Shown here: positions 14,502 through 23,838 of the stretch, piece after piece
How the letters are laid out: each line of letters begins with the position of its first letter
Numbering within the stretch: the stretch's first letter is position 1
Assembly (NCBI GenBank): GCA_949288455.1
Contig: CASEKF010000028.1
Span: 1 to 49,464, forward strand
Source of the DNA: an uncultured bacterium
GTDB lineage: Bacteria; Vulcanimicrobiota; CADAWZ01
DNA length: 49,464 nucleotides
Reading direction: 5' to 3'
Translations under genes and position numbers: made by a program
The notes under the pieces: model-generated
What the model was told of the DNA's origin: nothing
Seen by the model: the letters and a program-made list of their open reading frames with translations, nothing else
Database searches by the model: none

Positions 14502-17500
14502 ATGAATTTTTGGAAACCTGATTATATAATAGTTCATCCTTCGGTTAACTCGTTGCGTTCGCAGATAAGAAGAGAAGCTAAAAGCGGCAATGTGATCTCA
14601 GGACGCGCAAATATAATATATTTTGATTTTGTAAGCGAAATATTCAAGGGAAGCGGTTTAGACGCAAAATGCAAGCTTTTGTCAAACGCTTCCAGGTTTT
14701 TGTTAACTAAGAGGATTGTTGAAGACGTCAAAAAGAATGACGGCAAGATATTGTCGGATAGTTTCATAAGAGCCGTTATAGATTTAATAACGGAATTACA
14801 GGAAGCCGACATTTCAGTAGACGCTTTTAAGAAGGCTTATCTTTCTCTTTCGGATCGCGCCGACATTAAGACGGGCAATATCGCCGACATAGCTTTATTT
14901 TACGCTTCTTATGAAGACCATAAGAAGAGGAGGAAATTTTACGATCTGTCCGATACAAAAAAGGCAGCGGCCGAATGTCTTCAAAAAAAGAATTGTGAGA
15001 TCACAATTTTATCAGGCGTTAAAAAAATAATTTTTACAAATATTTTCAAGATAACGGAACTTGATTTTAGGATAATTTTATCTCTTGCGAGATATATGGA
15101 AGGTAAAGGCGAAGTAATTTTTAGGCTTCCCTATAATCCGGATAGACAGGACGCTTTTAGATTTCTTGAAAATCGCCTTCGCGCTTTTGAAAGCTCCGCG
15201 GACGATTTCCCCGCTTTAACTTTACATTTTGATTATCCCGACGATTTTTTTGCCGGTTTATCAAAAAAAAGTTTTATCGCTAGAAATATTTTTAAAAATT
15301 ACTCTAGTAATCATGAAATTTTATATGAATCTGAAAAAGACGGCATATCTATTTACGAGTCGGATTATCCCGATGAATCTTTAGAAATTTTTAGGGCTTT
15401 AAATCCTGAAGAAGAGTTAGATTTGGTTTTCAGGCGTATAAAAAAAGAGCTTCAAGCCGGGACAGAGCCTTCTTCCATAGCTTTAGTTTCGGCAGAACCT
15501 GCAAAAATCGCGGAGATTGCGCGGGATAAAGCTGAAAAATATTCTATCCCAATAGTCTATTCCAAGGGTACGGATATGAAGAGAGTTCCTTTAGTCTCGT
15601 TTCTTTTATTGATTTTTGAAGTTTTAGCTTATGGACTTTATCCTGAGTCCGCTTTTAAAATTCTCGTGTCTCCGTTTTTTTATTACAGACTTTTTGTCTA
15701 TGCCGAAGATTGCCCCGAAGTCGGAGTTTGCGCCGACGATATTGATCGCCTCTTTTCGGAAGCGTCCTTATATACCGCCTCTTCCGATACGGTTTTACGG
15801 CGTATCGAGAATTTTATAAAAACATATGAAGAGTCATGCGATTTGTTAAATCTGGAAGTTCAAACGCATAACGACCGAATAGCGAAAAGAGAGCTCGAGG
15901 AAAAATTAGCTTTTCTTCCTAAAATTGTAACTGTTTTTCAAGCTTTAACGCAATTTGACGAAAAGCTTCGGCAAGTGCAGAATATTTCTTCTGAGGATCT
16001 TCCGGACAAGATAAGAGAATTTTTTAAGTCGTTGTGTGATTTTTTAGATATAGAGTCTCGTATTATAAGCAAGAAATCTTTCGACGATATAGAAGGTCTC
16101 GTTTTTATGAACGAAAATCTCGAAGCTTTAAAGAAATTTAATGATATTATGATCGAGGCTTCTGCCGCCTTTAAATTGATATATAAGAGCAATTTTGATT
16201 TTAAGACATACTATGAGCTTTTGATATATGCCGTAGAAACTTCTAATTTAACTGCCGGAATTCAGCATGACGGCATATTTTTTCTGTCTCCTTCAGAGGT
16301 GATAGGCAAGGATTTTAATATCGTTTTTATAACGGGACTTTCAGAGGGTAAATTCCCGGTTTTTACGGCTGAGAATCCTCTTTTTGACGATTTATCAAGA
16401 AAGGCCATGGCTTCGGCTTTAAAAATCGTTTATAGAGAATCTCAAGCTACTAAAAATAGAATATCGAGATTGTCTGAAGACGACGTAAAAAGTATGGATG
16501 AAATTGTCAGAGCTTTTCCTTTTGTCACTTCCAAGATGGAATATTGGGAACAGGCGTTTCTTTTTTTGAACTGTATAACGTCGGCTTGCGAAAAGGTCGA
16601 ACTTTCTTTTTCGAAGACTGACGAGACGGGCGTCGCCATTGCTCCTTCATACTATCTCGATCAAATTTTTTCTTTGTTGGGCATAGTCGACGTTTCGGCT
16701 TTAGACGAGCGTCGGAACTCGGATATTATGTCGCCCGACGACATAATATCCGAACTTGCGCAGCCTCATTCCAACTTTGCTTCAAGAAGTTTGTTTATAC
16801 GAAATATTTTAAAAGAACGTTATTCTGAGTTTTACGATCGTCTAACGATAGTTAACGAAAAAATTTATCAGGCAAACAAGCGCGAGTCGTTGCCGGCCGT
16901 AGATTTATCGTTTCAAGATTATAATGGCCGTGTGCCGCGTCATGAAAAAAGATATTCTGCTTCTGAGCTCGAAGACTACGCCAGGTGTCCTTTTGTGTAT
17001 TTTATAAAATACGTCCTTAAGATTGATAGGGCTTCTGCTTTGCGAAAAGAGTTTAATCCTTTGGCTGCCGGAACTATAATACATGAAATTTTACAGAAAT
17101 ATTTTGAAAAAATGAAGCCCGGCGAAGGTTTTGTAGAAGAAGTTTTTTCTGAGGTTTTTGCTGAAGTCTTCGAAAAAGCCGGGATAATGCAAAATATGGG
17201 AAATTCTATTTTTTTTAAGCGTAATATTGAGAGATTGAAAGCCTCCGCAAAAAATTGGATTATTTCAGATACCTCGGCTCTTTCTTTTGAGAAAACCATA
17301 ACGGAAAAGTCTGTCGATTTAGAATTAAGAGTTAATATCAGAGGAAAAAGAGAGTTAAGAAAAATTTGCGGAAGGATCGATAGGATTGACATAAATGAAT
17401 CGTCCTTTAGAATTGTAGATTACAAAAACGGAAGTTCCGCTTCAAATCAGATTAAGAGCGATCCTTCGGTATCTCTTCAGGCTCCAATATATTACCTTTG

Positions 17501-17822
17501 CGTAAAGAGCTTATACCCTAAGCTTAACGGAACGTTTATTTACGCGTTTTTAAAAAATTTACGGACAATCGAGCCCAAATGTTTTAAAAAATCAAAAGGC
17601 TACGGTATTTACGATTATTATTTTGCAAATGAAGAAGAGATATTTTCATTGAAAGAAAAAGATTCTTTTGCTGAGAAAAGATTTTTTCTTGAGGATATAA
17701 CGAGAGTTTTGGAAGGGATTGAATCGGGGATTTTTCAACCGAATCCTTATAAAAACGATTGCGGAACGTGCGATCTTAAGCCGCTTTGCAGATATGACTC
17801 GGGCGAAAGGCGGGAAGAATGA
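14502..17822 (+). CDS. addB: AddB-like helicase/nuclease subunit
   Basis: 1106 residues. The C-terminal RecB-family PD-(D/E)XK nuclease is clear: YSASELEDYARCPFVYFIKYVL opens it, HEILQKYF follows, GRIDRID and FRIVDYKNG carry the metal-binding acids and Lys, and LQAPIYYLCV is the Q-containing motif. Cys829, Cys1087, Cys1090 and Cys1096 (CxxCx5C at the end) fit the [4Fe-4S] staple of AddB. The N-terminus lacks a Walker A P-loop (IIVHPSVNSL instead of GxxGxGK), so helicase activity is doubtful. With AddA it would resect double-strand breaks. The stop overlaps the addA start by 4 bases (ATGA), which indicates coupling. Confidence 0.88.
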   Translation: MNFWKPDYIIVHPSVNSLRSQIRREAKSGNVISGRANIIYFDFVSEIFKGSGLDAKCKLLSNASRFLLTKRIVEDVKKNDGKILSDSFIRAVIDLITELQEADISVDAFKKAYLSLSDRADIKTGNIADIALFYASYEDHKKRRKFYDLSDTKKAAAECLQKKNCEITILSGVKKIIFTNIFKITELDFRIILSLARYMEGKGEVIFRLPYNPDRQDAFRFLENRLRAFESSADDFPALTLHFDYPDDFFAGLSKKSFIARNIFKNYSSNHEILYESEKDGISIYESDYPDESLEIFRALNPEEELDLVFRRIKKELQAGTEPSSIALVSAEPAKIAEIARDKAEKYSIPIVYSKGTDMKRVPLVSFLLLIFEVLAYGLYPESAFKILVSPFFYYRLFVYAEDCPEVGVCADDIDRLFSEASLYTASSDTVLRRIENFIKTYEESCDLLNLEVQTHNDRIAKRELEEKLAFLPKIVTVFQALTQFDEKLRQVQNISSEDLPDKIREFFKSLCDFLDIESRIISKKSFDDIEGLVFMNENLEALKKFNDIMIEASAAFKLIYKSNFDFKTYYELLIYAVETSNLTAGIQHDGIFFLSPSEVIGKDFNIVFITGLSEGKFPVFTAENPLFDDLSRKAMASALKIVYRESQATKNRISRLSEDDVKSMDEIVRAFPFVTSKMEYWEQAFLFLNCITSACEKVELSFSKTDETGVAIAPSYYLDQIFSLLGIVDVSALDERRNSDIMSPDDIISELAQPHSNFASRSLFIRNILKERYSEFYDRLTIVNEKIYQANKRESLPAVDLSFQDYNGRVPRHEKRYSASELEDYARCPFVYFIKYVLKIDRASALRKEFNPLAAGTIIHEILQKYFEKMKPGEGFVEEVFSEVFAEVFEKAGIMQNMGNSIFFKRNIERLKASAKNWIISDTSALSFEKTITEKSVDLELRVNIRGKRELRKICGRIDRIDINESSFRIVDYKNGSSASNQIKSDPSVSLQAPIYYLCVKSLYPKLNGTFIYAFLKNLRTIEPKCFKKSKGYGIYDYYFANEEEIFSLKEKDSFAEKRFFLEDITRVLEGIESGIFQPNPYKNDCGTCDLKPLCRYDSGERREE

Positions 17823-20800
17823 ATTGGTCTGAGCAAAAACTTGAACTTTTTAAATTTAACGATAACTATTGCGTTAAAGCGGGAGCCGGAAGCGGGAAAA
17901 CCGCCGCTTTGGTTCATTTAAATTCATGTTTTCTGGAGGGAACGGCTTCGATAGGCGAGGTAGGAGTAGATGAAATTCTTGCGATTACTTTTACCGATTT
18001 GGCCGCCGCAGAGATGAAGGAACGGCTATGCTCCATGATAGACGCTCATATACGGATCGCGTCTTGCGAAAGCGAATCCAGAAAATGGAAGCGCATAAGG
18101 ACGATGCTTGCCAGCGCTCATATTTCTACTTTTAACTCATTTTGCCTGAGACTACTTAAAGAAAATCCGGTAGAGGCTAATTTGTCTCCCGATTTTGAAA
18201 CCGTAGATCCGGCTCAGGCTTCCGAATTGCTTGAACGTAGCGTTGCGGACGCTCTTGCGTCGGCTTCTGTTAAGGTCGAATATGACGAACTTTTTCTTGC
18301 TTACGGATTCGACGAGTTAAAAGATAAGATTATTGCGGGAATTGAGATGGCAAGGGATTTTTCCGCCATAGGTTCTTTAAGAGAGATACTTTTTAAAAAT
18401 GTCTATGGCATAAAAAGGGAATTTAAACGAGCCTTAGGCGAGTTGGCTCTTAATTTTGCGTATTTGTCGGAGTATTGCGCTTCTAGATTATCTATGGGAA
18501 AGATTTCTAAATTTGTAGAAGCGTTCGTTTCTTTTCAGTCGTATTTAAAAACTTTCTTTCTAGACGCGGCTTTTAATAAATACGACGATGTTTTTGAAAA
18601 CGATAAAAACGCAAAGATTCGGGAGTCCGATTTTAAGGAAAAATTTCGCAAAGTTTGGGAGTTAAGCAAGATAAGAAATTCTTTGCGCGACGAAGCTAAG
18701 GAAGAATTTGTCAATTTTAAAAATAATGTCGAGCATATCCGCCTCATTATTAATTTTTTCGAAGCTTTGCCTTTGACGTTTAACTTTATTTCTCTTTTTG
18801 AAATTACCGAAAAAAATTACTCCATAAGAAAGAGAAAATTAAATTGCATAGACTTTAGCGATCAGTTGTTAATGGTTAAAAATCTTCTTATGAGGAATAA
18901 AAATTTAAGAAGAAAATATAAGCGTAAATTTAAAGCCGTAGTCGTAGACGAGTTTCAAGACGTAAATAAATTGCAGAAGGACATCATTTTTCTTCTATGC
19001 GAAAGAGACGATTTTGAGGATGATTTTGTTTCTGACGAAGAACTGAGCGGAGTTAATCTTCAGAAAAGAAAACTTTTTGCGGTAGGCGATTTAAAACAAT
19101 CTATTTACGGTTTTAGAGGCGCTGACGTATCCGTTTTTTCCGATATGATCGAGAGCATGGAAAAGAATAAAACGGGTAAAAAATTAGCTTTTAAGGATAA
19201 TTTTAGAACCGTAGCGGAAATTATAGATCCTTTGAACGACTTTTTTTCCCGGATTATGAACGCTTCGGGTAATAAATTTATTTATCCCTTTACGGAGGAC
19301 GACGCGTTGGAAGCTAAAAGGATCGCCGGTACAGATTCCGAAGCTTCTATTGAATTCGTGGTTTCTCCTGGGTTTGGCTTAGATAAGAGCGATATTCCGG
19401 CTACAGAAGCCGAATCTATAGCTTGTTGGCTAATAAACGAACTGCCTAAAGTTCAAATAGAAGAGAACGGAGAGTTTCGCCCCGGCGAATTAAAGGACGC
19501 GGCGATTCTTTTTAAGAGAACTACTAAAATAGACGTTTATTTAAGCGTTTTAAAAAAATATTCTATTCCTTACGCGTTAGAAAACGGCAAAGGTTTTTAT
19601 TCGTCTGCGGAAGTTAACGATCTTATGGCGGTATTTTCTTTTTTATGCGGAAAAAACAAGCGGTTTTCTTTGGCATGCGCGTTACGTTCTCCGTTATGCG
19701 GAGTTTCGGACGACACATTCTATAAAGTGACGGCCAAAACTGAATTTAAGGATTTTATGGAAATGTCGGACGATGAAATTTTTGAACTGGTTTATGAGGA
19801 AGAATTTAACCGAGTTGTAAAATTTAGGGATTCTTTAAAAAAGCTATCCTGTATAGTCAATCTAACTCCGCCTTCTAAATTATTAAAATATATAGTAAAG
19901 GAATTTTCATATCTTTATATTTTAAGGAATACTTTTGCGGGAGCAGTTAAAGAGGCTAACGTAGAAAAATTGATACGGACGGCTTGCGATTATGAGCAAG
20001 GAGTTTTTCGGGACGTATCTTGTTCGGTCTTTGATTTTTTAACTTTTTTTGAGAAGCAAAAGGCTAAGGATATAGAGAGAGAAGCAGCGGCATATACGGA
20101 AAACGCGGTTAGGATTATGTCCGTTCATAAATCTAAGGGCATGGAATTTCCCGTGACTATTTTATGCGATACGGCCTCTAAAGGCAGAGGCAGAGAATTT
20201 GGCGTGTGTTTTTCTCCGGATAGAGGCATAGGCATAAAAAAATATAACGACAAAAGAGAGTTGGAAGAAAATATTCTAACTAGAGAAATATTTTTAGAAA
20301 ATAGACTTAGAGAAGAAGCCGAAAGTCTTAGAGTATTGTATGTCGCTCTTACCAGAGCGCGCGATTACGTCGTCATTTTTCTTCCTTTTGTTTTTTCTAA
20401 GGGAGCTAAGTCCGATGTCGGCGCGTTGCGACAGGAATGCGAGAGTTTTTTTTCAGAGTTATCTTTGGAAAAAAGCGATAATTGGCAGGAGCTTTTCTAT
20501 CTTTTTATCGGATGCGGCAATATGACGCGCGCTTTTTTCGAGTATTACGATAATAAAGCTAATAATGAAAAAGCTTTTTTTCATAAAATCTCCGAGGTTG
20601 GCGAAAATGGAGCTAAGAATAAAATAAAGATTTCGGTAAGAAATTCTGATTTTAAGCCCGGTCTGAATGTTAAAAATCAAGCTATTACGCCTGATGCCGA
20701 TTTTTCGGCCTATCAGGTTGAGAAAGAGGTTTGCGAAAGTCTTGACAATATTAAGAGATACGGTTCTTTATTATACCTTACGCCTACGAAAATTTTATCT

Positions 20801-21538
20801 TGGCATTTATGCAAGCGCCGATATCTTTACGAATCGTTTAGAGAAACGGGAGAAGGTTCTTTTTATGTTTCGCGACTGAAAGGTCCTTACGCTGAGAAGG
20901 CTTTAGAGATCGGCTCTATCGTTCACTATTTTTTGCGGCGTATCGATTTTTCCGATCGTCGTTTATCGCCCGGAAATCAGCTTTTGAGGGTCTTTGAGCA
21001 GGCTAAGGATTTAGCTTTGAGCGCGGATAGTTTGGAAAAGGCTCGATTGTCCGTAGAAAGGTTTTTGTCGGTTCCCGAAGAATTGAGAGATTTTTTTAGA
21101 GCCGATTCAAGTTTTATGCCGGAACATAAACTGTACTTTTCCTGTCGTTCAGATCCATATATCTATATAGACGGTATTATAGATATGCTCATTATAAAAA
21201 AAGACGGAGACATAGCCGTTATTGATTATAAATTTGGCGATATCTCCTCAGGCAAAGTGAAATTTTATGAAAATCAGTTAAAAACTTATATATGCGGAAT
21301 CGCAAAAGCCGTTTCTATCGAGAAGATAAAAGGCTTTATAGTTTTTATGACTCCGGAACGCGTCGACGTTCATAGAATGGTTTTAAGCGCGAGGAAAATT
21401 AATAATTTTGAAAAAAAATTATTAGATATAGGAAGAACTATTTTGAGAAAACCTCTTATAGAAAGCGAATGGACGCCTGACAGGCGTATGTGCGAGGAAA
21501 TAGCTTGTCCTTATATTAAACGATGTTCTGATTTTTAA
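17819..21538 (+). CDS. addA: AddA helicase-nuclease subunit
   Basis: 1239 residues, normal AddA size. UvrD/SF1 motifs in order: Q-motif NWSEQKLELF, Walker A AGAGSGKTAALV (K27), Ia ITFTDLAAAEMK, Walker B VVVDEFQDVN (about 375), III GDLKQSIYGFRGAD, IV NFRT, V MSVHKSKGMEFPVTI and VI LRVLYVALTRARDYV. The C-terminal RecB-like nuclease is at about 1080-1200, with H in SIVHYFLRR and the acid/Lys pair in AVIDYKFGD. With AddB it unwinds and degrades DNA ends for RecA loading. The gene ends tail-to-tail with tex, overlapping by 4 bases. Confidence 0.95.
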   Translation: MNWSEQKLELFKFNDNYCVKAGAGSGKTAALVHLNSCFLEGTASIGEVGVDEILAITFTDLAAAEMKERLCSMIDAHIRIASCESESRKWKRIRTMLASAHISTFNSFCLRLLKENPVEANLSPDFETVDPAQASELLERSVADALASASVKVEYDELFLAYGFDELKDKIIAGIEMARDFSAIGSLREILFKNVYGIKREFKRALGELALNFAYLSEYCASRLSMGKISKFVEAFVSFQSYLKTFFLDAAFNKYDDVFENDKNAKIRESDFKEKFRKVWELSKIRNSLRDEAKEEFVNFKNNVEHIRLIINFFEALPLTFNFISLFEITEKNYSIRKRKLNCIDFSDQLLMVKNLLMRNKNLRRKYKRKFKAVVVDEFQDVNKLQKDIIFLLCERDDFEDDFVSDEELSGVNLQKRKLFAVGDLKQSIYGFRGADVSVFSDMIESMEKNKTGKKLAFKDNFRTVAEIIDPLNDFFSRIMNASGNKFIYPFTEDDALEAKRIAGTDSEASIEFVVSPGFGLDKSDIPATEAESIACWLINELPKVQIEENGEFRPGELKDAAILFKRTTKIDVYLSVLKKYSIPYALENGKGFYSSAEVNDLMAVFSFLCGKNKRFSLACALRSPLCGVSDDTFYKVTAKTEFKDFMEMSDDEIFELVYEEEFNRVVKFRDSLKKLSCIVNLTPPSKLLKYIVKEFSYLYILRNTFAGAVKEANVEKLIRTACDYEQGVFRDVSCSVFDFLTFFEKQKAKDIEREAAAYTENAVRIMSVHKSKGMEFPVTILCDTASKGRGREFGVCFSPDRGIGIKKYNDKRELEENILTREIFLENRLREEAESLRVLYVALTRARDYVVIFLPFVFSKGAKSDVGALRQECESFFSELSLEKSDNWQELFYLFIGCGNMTRAFFEYYDNKANNEKAFFHKISEVGENGAKNKIKISVRNSDFKPGLNVKNQAITPDADFSAYQVEKEVCESLDNIKRYGSLLYLTPTKILSWHLCKRRYLYESFRETGEGSFYVSRLKGPYAEKALEIGSIVHYFLRRIDFSDRRLSPGNQLLRVFEQAKDLALSADSLEKARLSVERFLSVPEELRDFFRADSSFMPEHKLYFSCRSDPYIYIDGIIDMLIIKKDGDIAVIDYKFGDISSGKVKFYENQLKTYICGIAKAVSIEKIKGFIVFMTPERVDVHRMVLSARKINNFEKKLLDIGRTILRKPLIESEWTPDRRMCEEIACPYIKRCSDF

Positions 21539-23670
21539 GCGTTTTGCGCCGGAGTAAGAGAGATTCGTTTTTTGACCGGATCGGCGTTTATAACTTTTAC
21601 TTTTATGATATCTCCGACTTTTACGGATTTTATTCCTTTAGCTCCCAGTTGAGAGATATGGCATAATCCGTCTTGATGAACGCCTATATCTATGAAGGCT
21701 CCGAAATTTGTCACGTTTGTGATTCTTCCTTCCATCTCCATATTTGGCTTCAGATCTTCTATGGAGTCTACGCCTTCAAGAAATTTTACGTTTCTAAATT
21801 TCTTTCTCGGATCTCTCGCCGGATATTTCAGATCTTCAATGAGAGATTCCACATAACGCTTCCCAAGGTTGTCCGAAATATATTTTTCGGGCTTTATAGC
21901 TTCTAGAACGCGCTTGTTGCCTATTAAATTTTTTATAGACGTCTCGTAATCTTTAGCTATTTGCATTATCGTTTCATATGCTTCAGGGTGAACTCTCGTC
22001 GCGTCCAGATAGTTATTTCCTTCTCTGATTCTTAAAAAGCCGGCGCATTGCTCATATGTTTTAGGACCTATGCCTTTAACTTGTCTCAGCTCTTCCCTGT
22101 TTGTAAAAAGTCCGTTTTCTTCTCTGTATTTGACTATATTTTTCGCCGTTTTTTCCGCAAGGCCTGAAATTTTCGCAAGAATAGAATATGAAGCCGTATT
22201 CAAATCTACTCCGATATTATTTACGCATTTTTCGGTTATTCTTTCCAGCTCTTCCTTCAGTCTTTTTTGATCGACGTCGTGTTGATATTGTCCTACGCCT
22301 ATGGAACGCGGATCTACTTTTACTAATTCCGCGAGAGGATTTTGTAATCTTCGCCCTATGCTTATTGCTCCTCTTACGGTAAGATCTAAGTCCGGAAATT
22401 CTTCTCTTGCCGTTTTTGAAGCGGAATATACCGAAGCTCCCGCTTCGTCTACCAGAGCCGTTATTATCTCTTCTCCGCATTTTTCTGCGGCTTCGTTAGC
22501 GAGAGAGAAAGCTTCTTTGGAACCTGTTCCTGTTCCTACTCCTATAGCTCCGATATTATATTTTTTTATAAGTTTTTTAAGGATATCTAATGAAGCTTCC
22601 CGTTCCGGCGGAGTTCTTACATGTAGAACCGTATTTATGATAAATTTTCCGTCTTTATCTAAAATTGCGGTTTTTATGCCCGTACGTATGCCGGGATCCA
22701 TGCCTATTACGTTTAGATATGGGATTGGAGGAGACATAAACAAGTCTTCCAGATTTTTTGAAAAGACTGATATAGCTTCATTTTGCGCCGTTTCAAATAG
22801 TTCTTGATGAATTCTGGTGTCTATAGGAGCTCTCAAATATTGATAATATGCCGTTTCAATCGCCGTTTTTACATATTTTTTATATGCGTGTTCTTTTTTG
22901 AGATACTTTTCGTTAAGAGCTGATATATGAGCCTCTTCGTCTATTTCCGTTTTGACGCTTAGAGCGGATAATTCTTCCCCTCTCCGTAAAGCCAGATATC
23001 TGTGCGAATTTTTAGGAAGTTTGAGAAGGGCTATTTTTTCGGTATACTCGTAATAGTCTTCAAATCTTCTGTCTTCTCCTTCGTATTTTTTCTTTTTTTC
23101 AGATATGATAACTCCGGTTTTCAGAGCCGAATCTAAAAAATATTCCATTAAGCAGTTTTTTTCAACTACGTCTTGAGCCGTTATATAAGTAGCTCCTTCA
23201 AGAGCTTTTTCAGGAGAATCATATCCTTTTTCCGGATTTAAAAAACGCGAAGCTATGACTAGTTCTTCTCCTTTGTATTCATATCCTGAAAGTATTTGAG
23301 CTAACGGTTCAAGTCCGGCCTCTTTTGCCTTTTCCGCTTTTGTTTTCCGTTTTTCTTTATAAGGAAGATAGATGTCTTCAAGTCGTTTGGGATCCCAACA
23401 TGCGTTTATTTGTTCCCGAAGCTCATCCGTTAATTTTCCTTTTTTTTCTATTTCTTCTATAACGAATTCTTTTCTTTGAAAAAGTTCGGAGTAGAGTTTT
23501 ATAGCGTCGTATGCGGCCGCGATGCCCATTTCGTCCATACCCCCGGTTTGATCTTTTCGGTACCTGGAGACGAACGGAACGGTAGCCTTCTCATTATAAA
23601 ATTCAACGATTTTTTTTGCGTAAATCAGCTTGATATCCATTGCTTTAGCAACGAGCTCTTCTATATTCAT
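21535..23670 (-). CDS. tex: Tex-type RNA-binding transcription accessory protein
   Basis: 711 residues, typical for Tex. The N-terminal helical domain (VPFVSRYRKDQTGGMDE) is a strong family signature. The central YqgF/RNase-H-like domain contains IGMDPGIRTGIKTAI. Next come helix-hairpin-helix motifs (KIRGLAEKTA-like and VKGIGPKTYEQCAGFLRI), and finally an S1 RNA-binding domain (GRITNVTNFGAFIDIG ... GLCHISQLG) to the C-terminus. It acts in the cytoplasm on nucleic acid and transcription; the exact role in most bacteria is poorly defined. The start ATG (23670, reverse strand) follows a GCGGAG-type RBS. The gene is divergent from the TPR gene and convergent with addA. Confidence 0.96.
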   Translation of the reverse strand: MNIEELVAKAMDIKLIYAKKIVEFYNEKATVPFVSRYRKDQTGGMDEMGIAAAYDAIKLYSELFQRKEFVIEEIEKKGKLTDELREQINACWDPKRLEDIYLPYKEKRKTKAEKAKEAGLEPLAQILSGYEYKGEELVIASRFLNPEKGYDSPEKALEGATYITAQDVVEKNCLMEYFLDSALKTGVIISEKKKKYEGEDRRFEDYYEYTEKIALLKLPKNSHRYLALRRGEELSALSVKTEIDEEAHISALNEKYLKKEHAYKKYVKTAIETAYYQYLRAPIDTRIHQELFETAQNEAISVFSKNLEDLFMSPPIPYLNVIGMDPGIRTGIKTAILDKDGKFIINTVLHVRTPPEREASLDILKKLIKKYNIGAIGVGTGTGSKEAFSLANEAAEKCGEEIITALVDEAGASVYSASKTAREEFPDLDLTVRGAISIGRRLQNPLAELVKVDPRSIGVGQYQHDVDQKRLKEELERITEKCVNNIGVDLNTASYSILAKISGLAEKTAKNIVKYREENGLFTNREELRQVKGIGPKTYEQCAGFLRIREGNNYLDATRVHPEAYETIMQIAKDYETSIKNLIGNKRVLEAIKPEKYISDNLGKRYVESLIEDLKYPARDPRKKFRNVKFLEGVDSIEDLKPNMEMEGRITNVTNFGAFIDIGVHQDGLCHISQLGAKGIKSVKVGDIIKVKVINADPVKKRISLTPAQNA

Positions 23671-23838
23671 TAAAATTTTCTCCGCAAGGTATATTTTATT
23701 TTCTTGGATTTACTGAAAAATCCGAAATATTAAAAAGAGTTTTTATTAAATAAATAGAATAAAAAAGCGATATGTTCAACGCGTTTGGCGTTTATCGTGT
23801 TTTGCGTATGATTGAATATTAACAGCGGAGTATAAATT

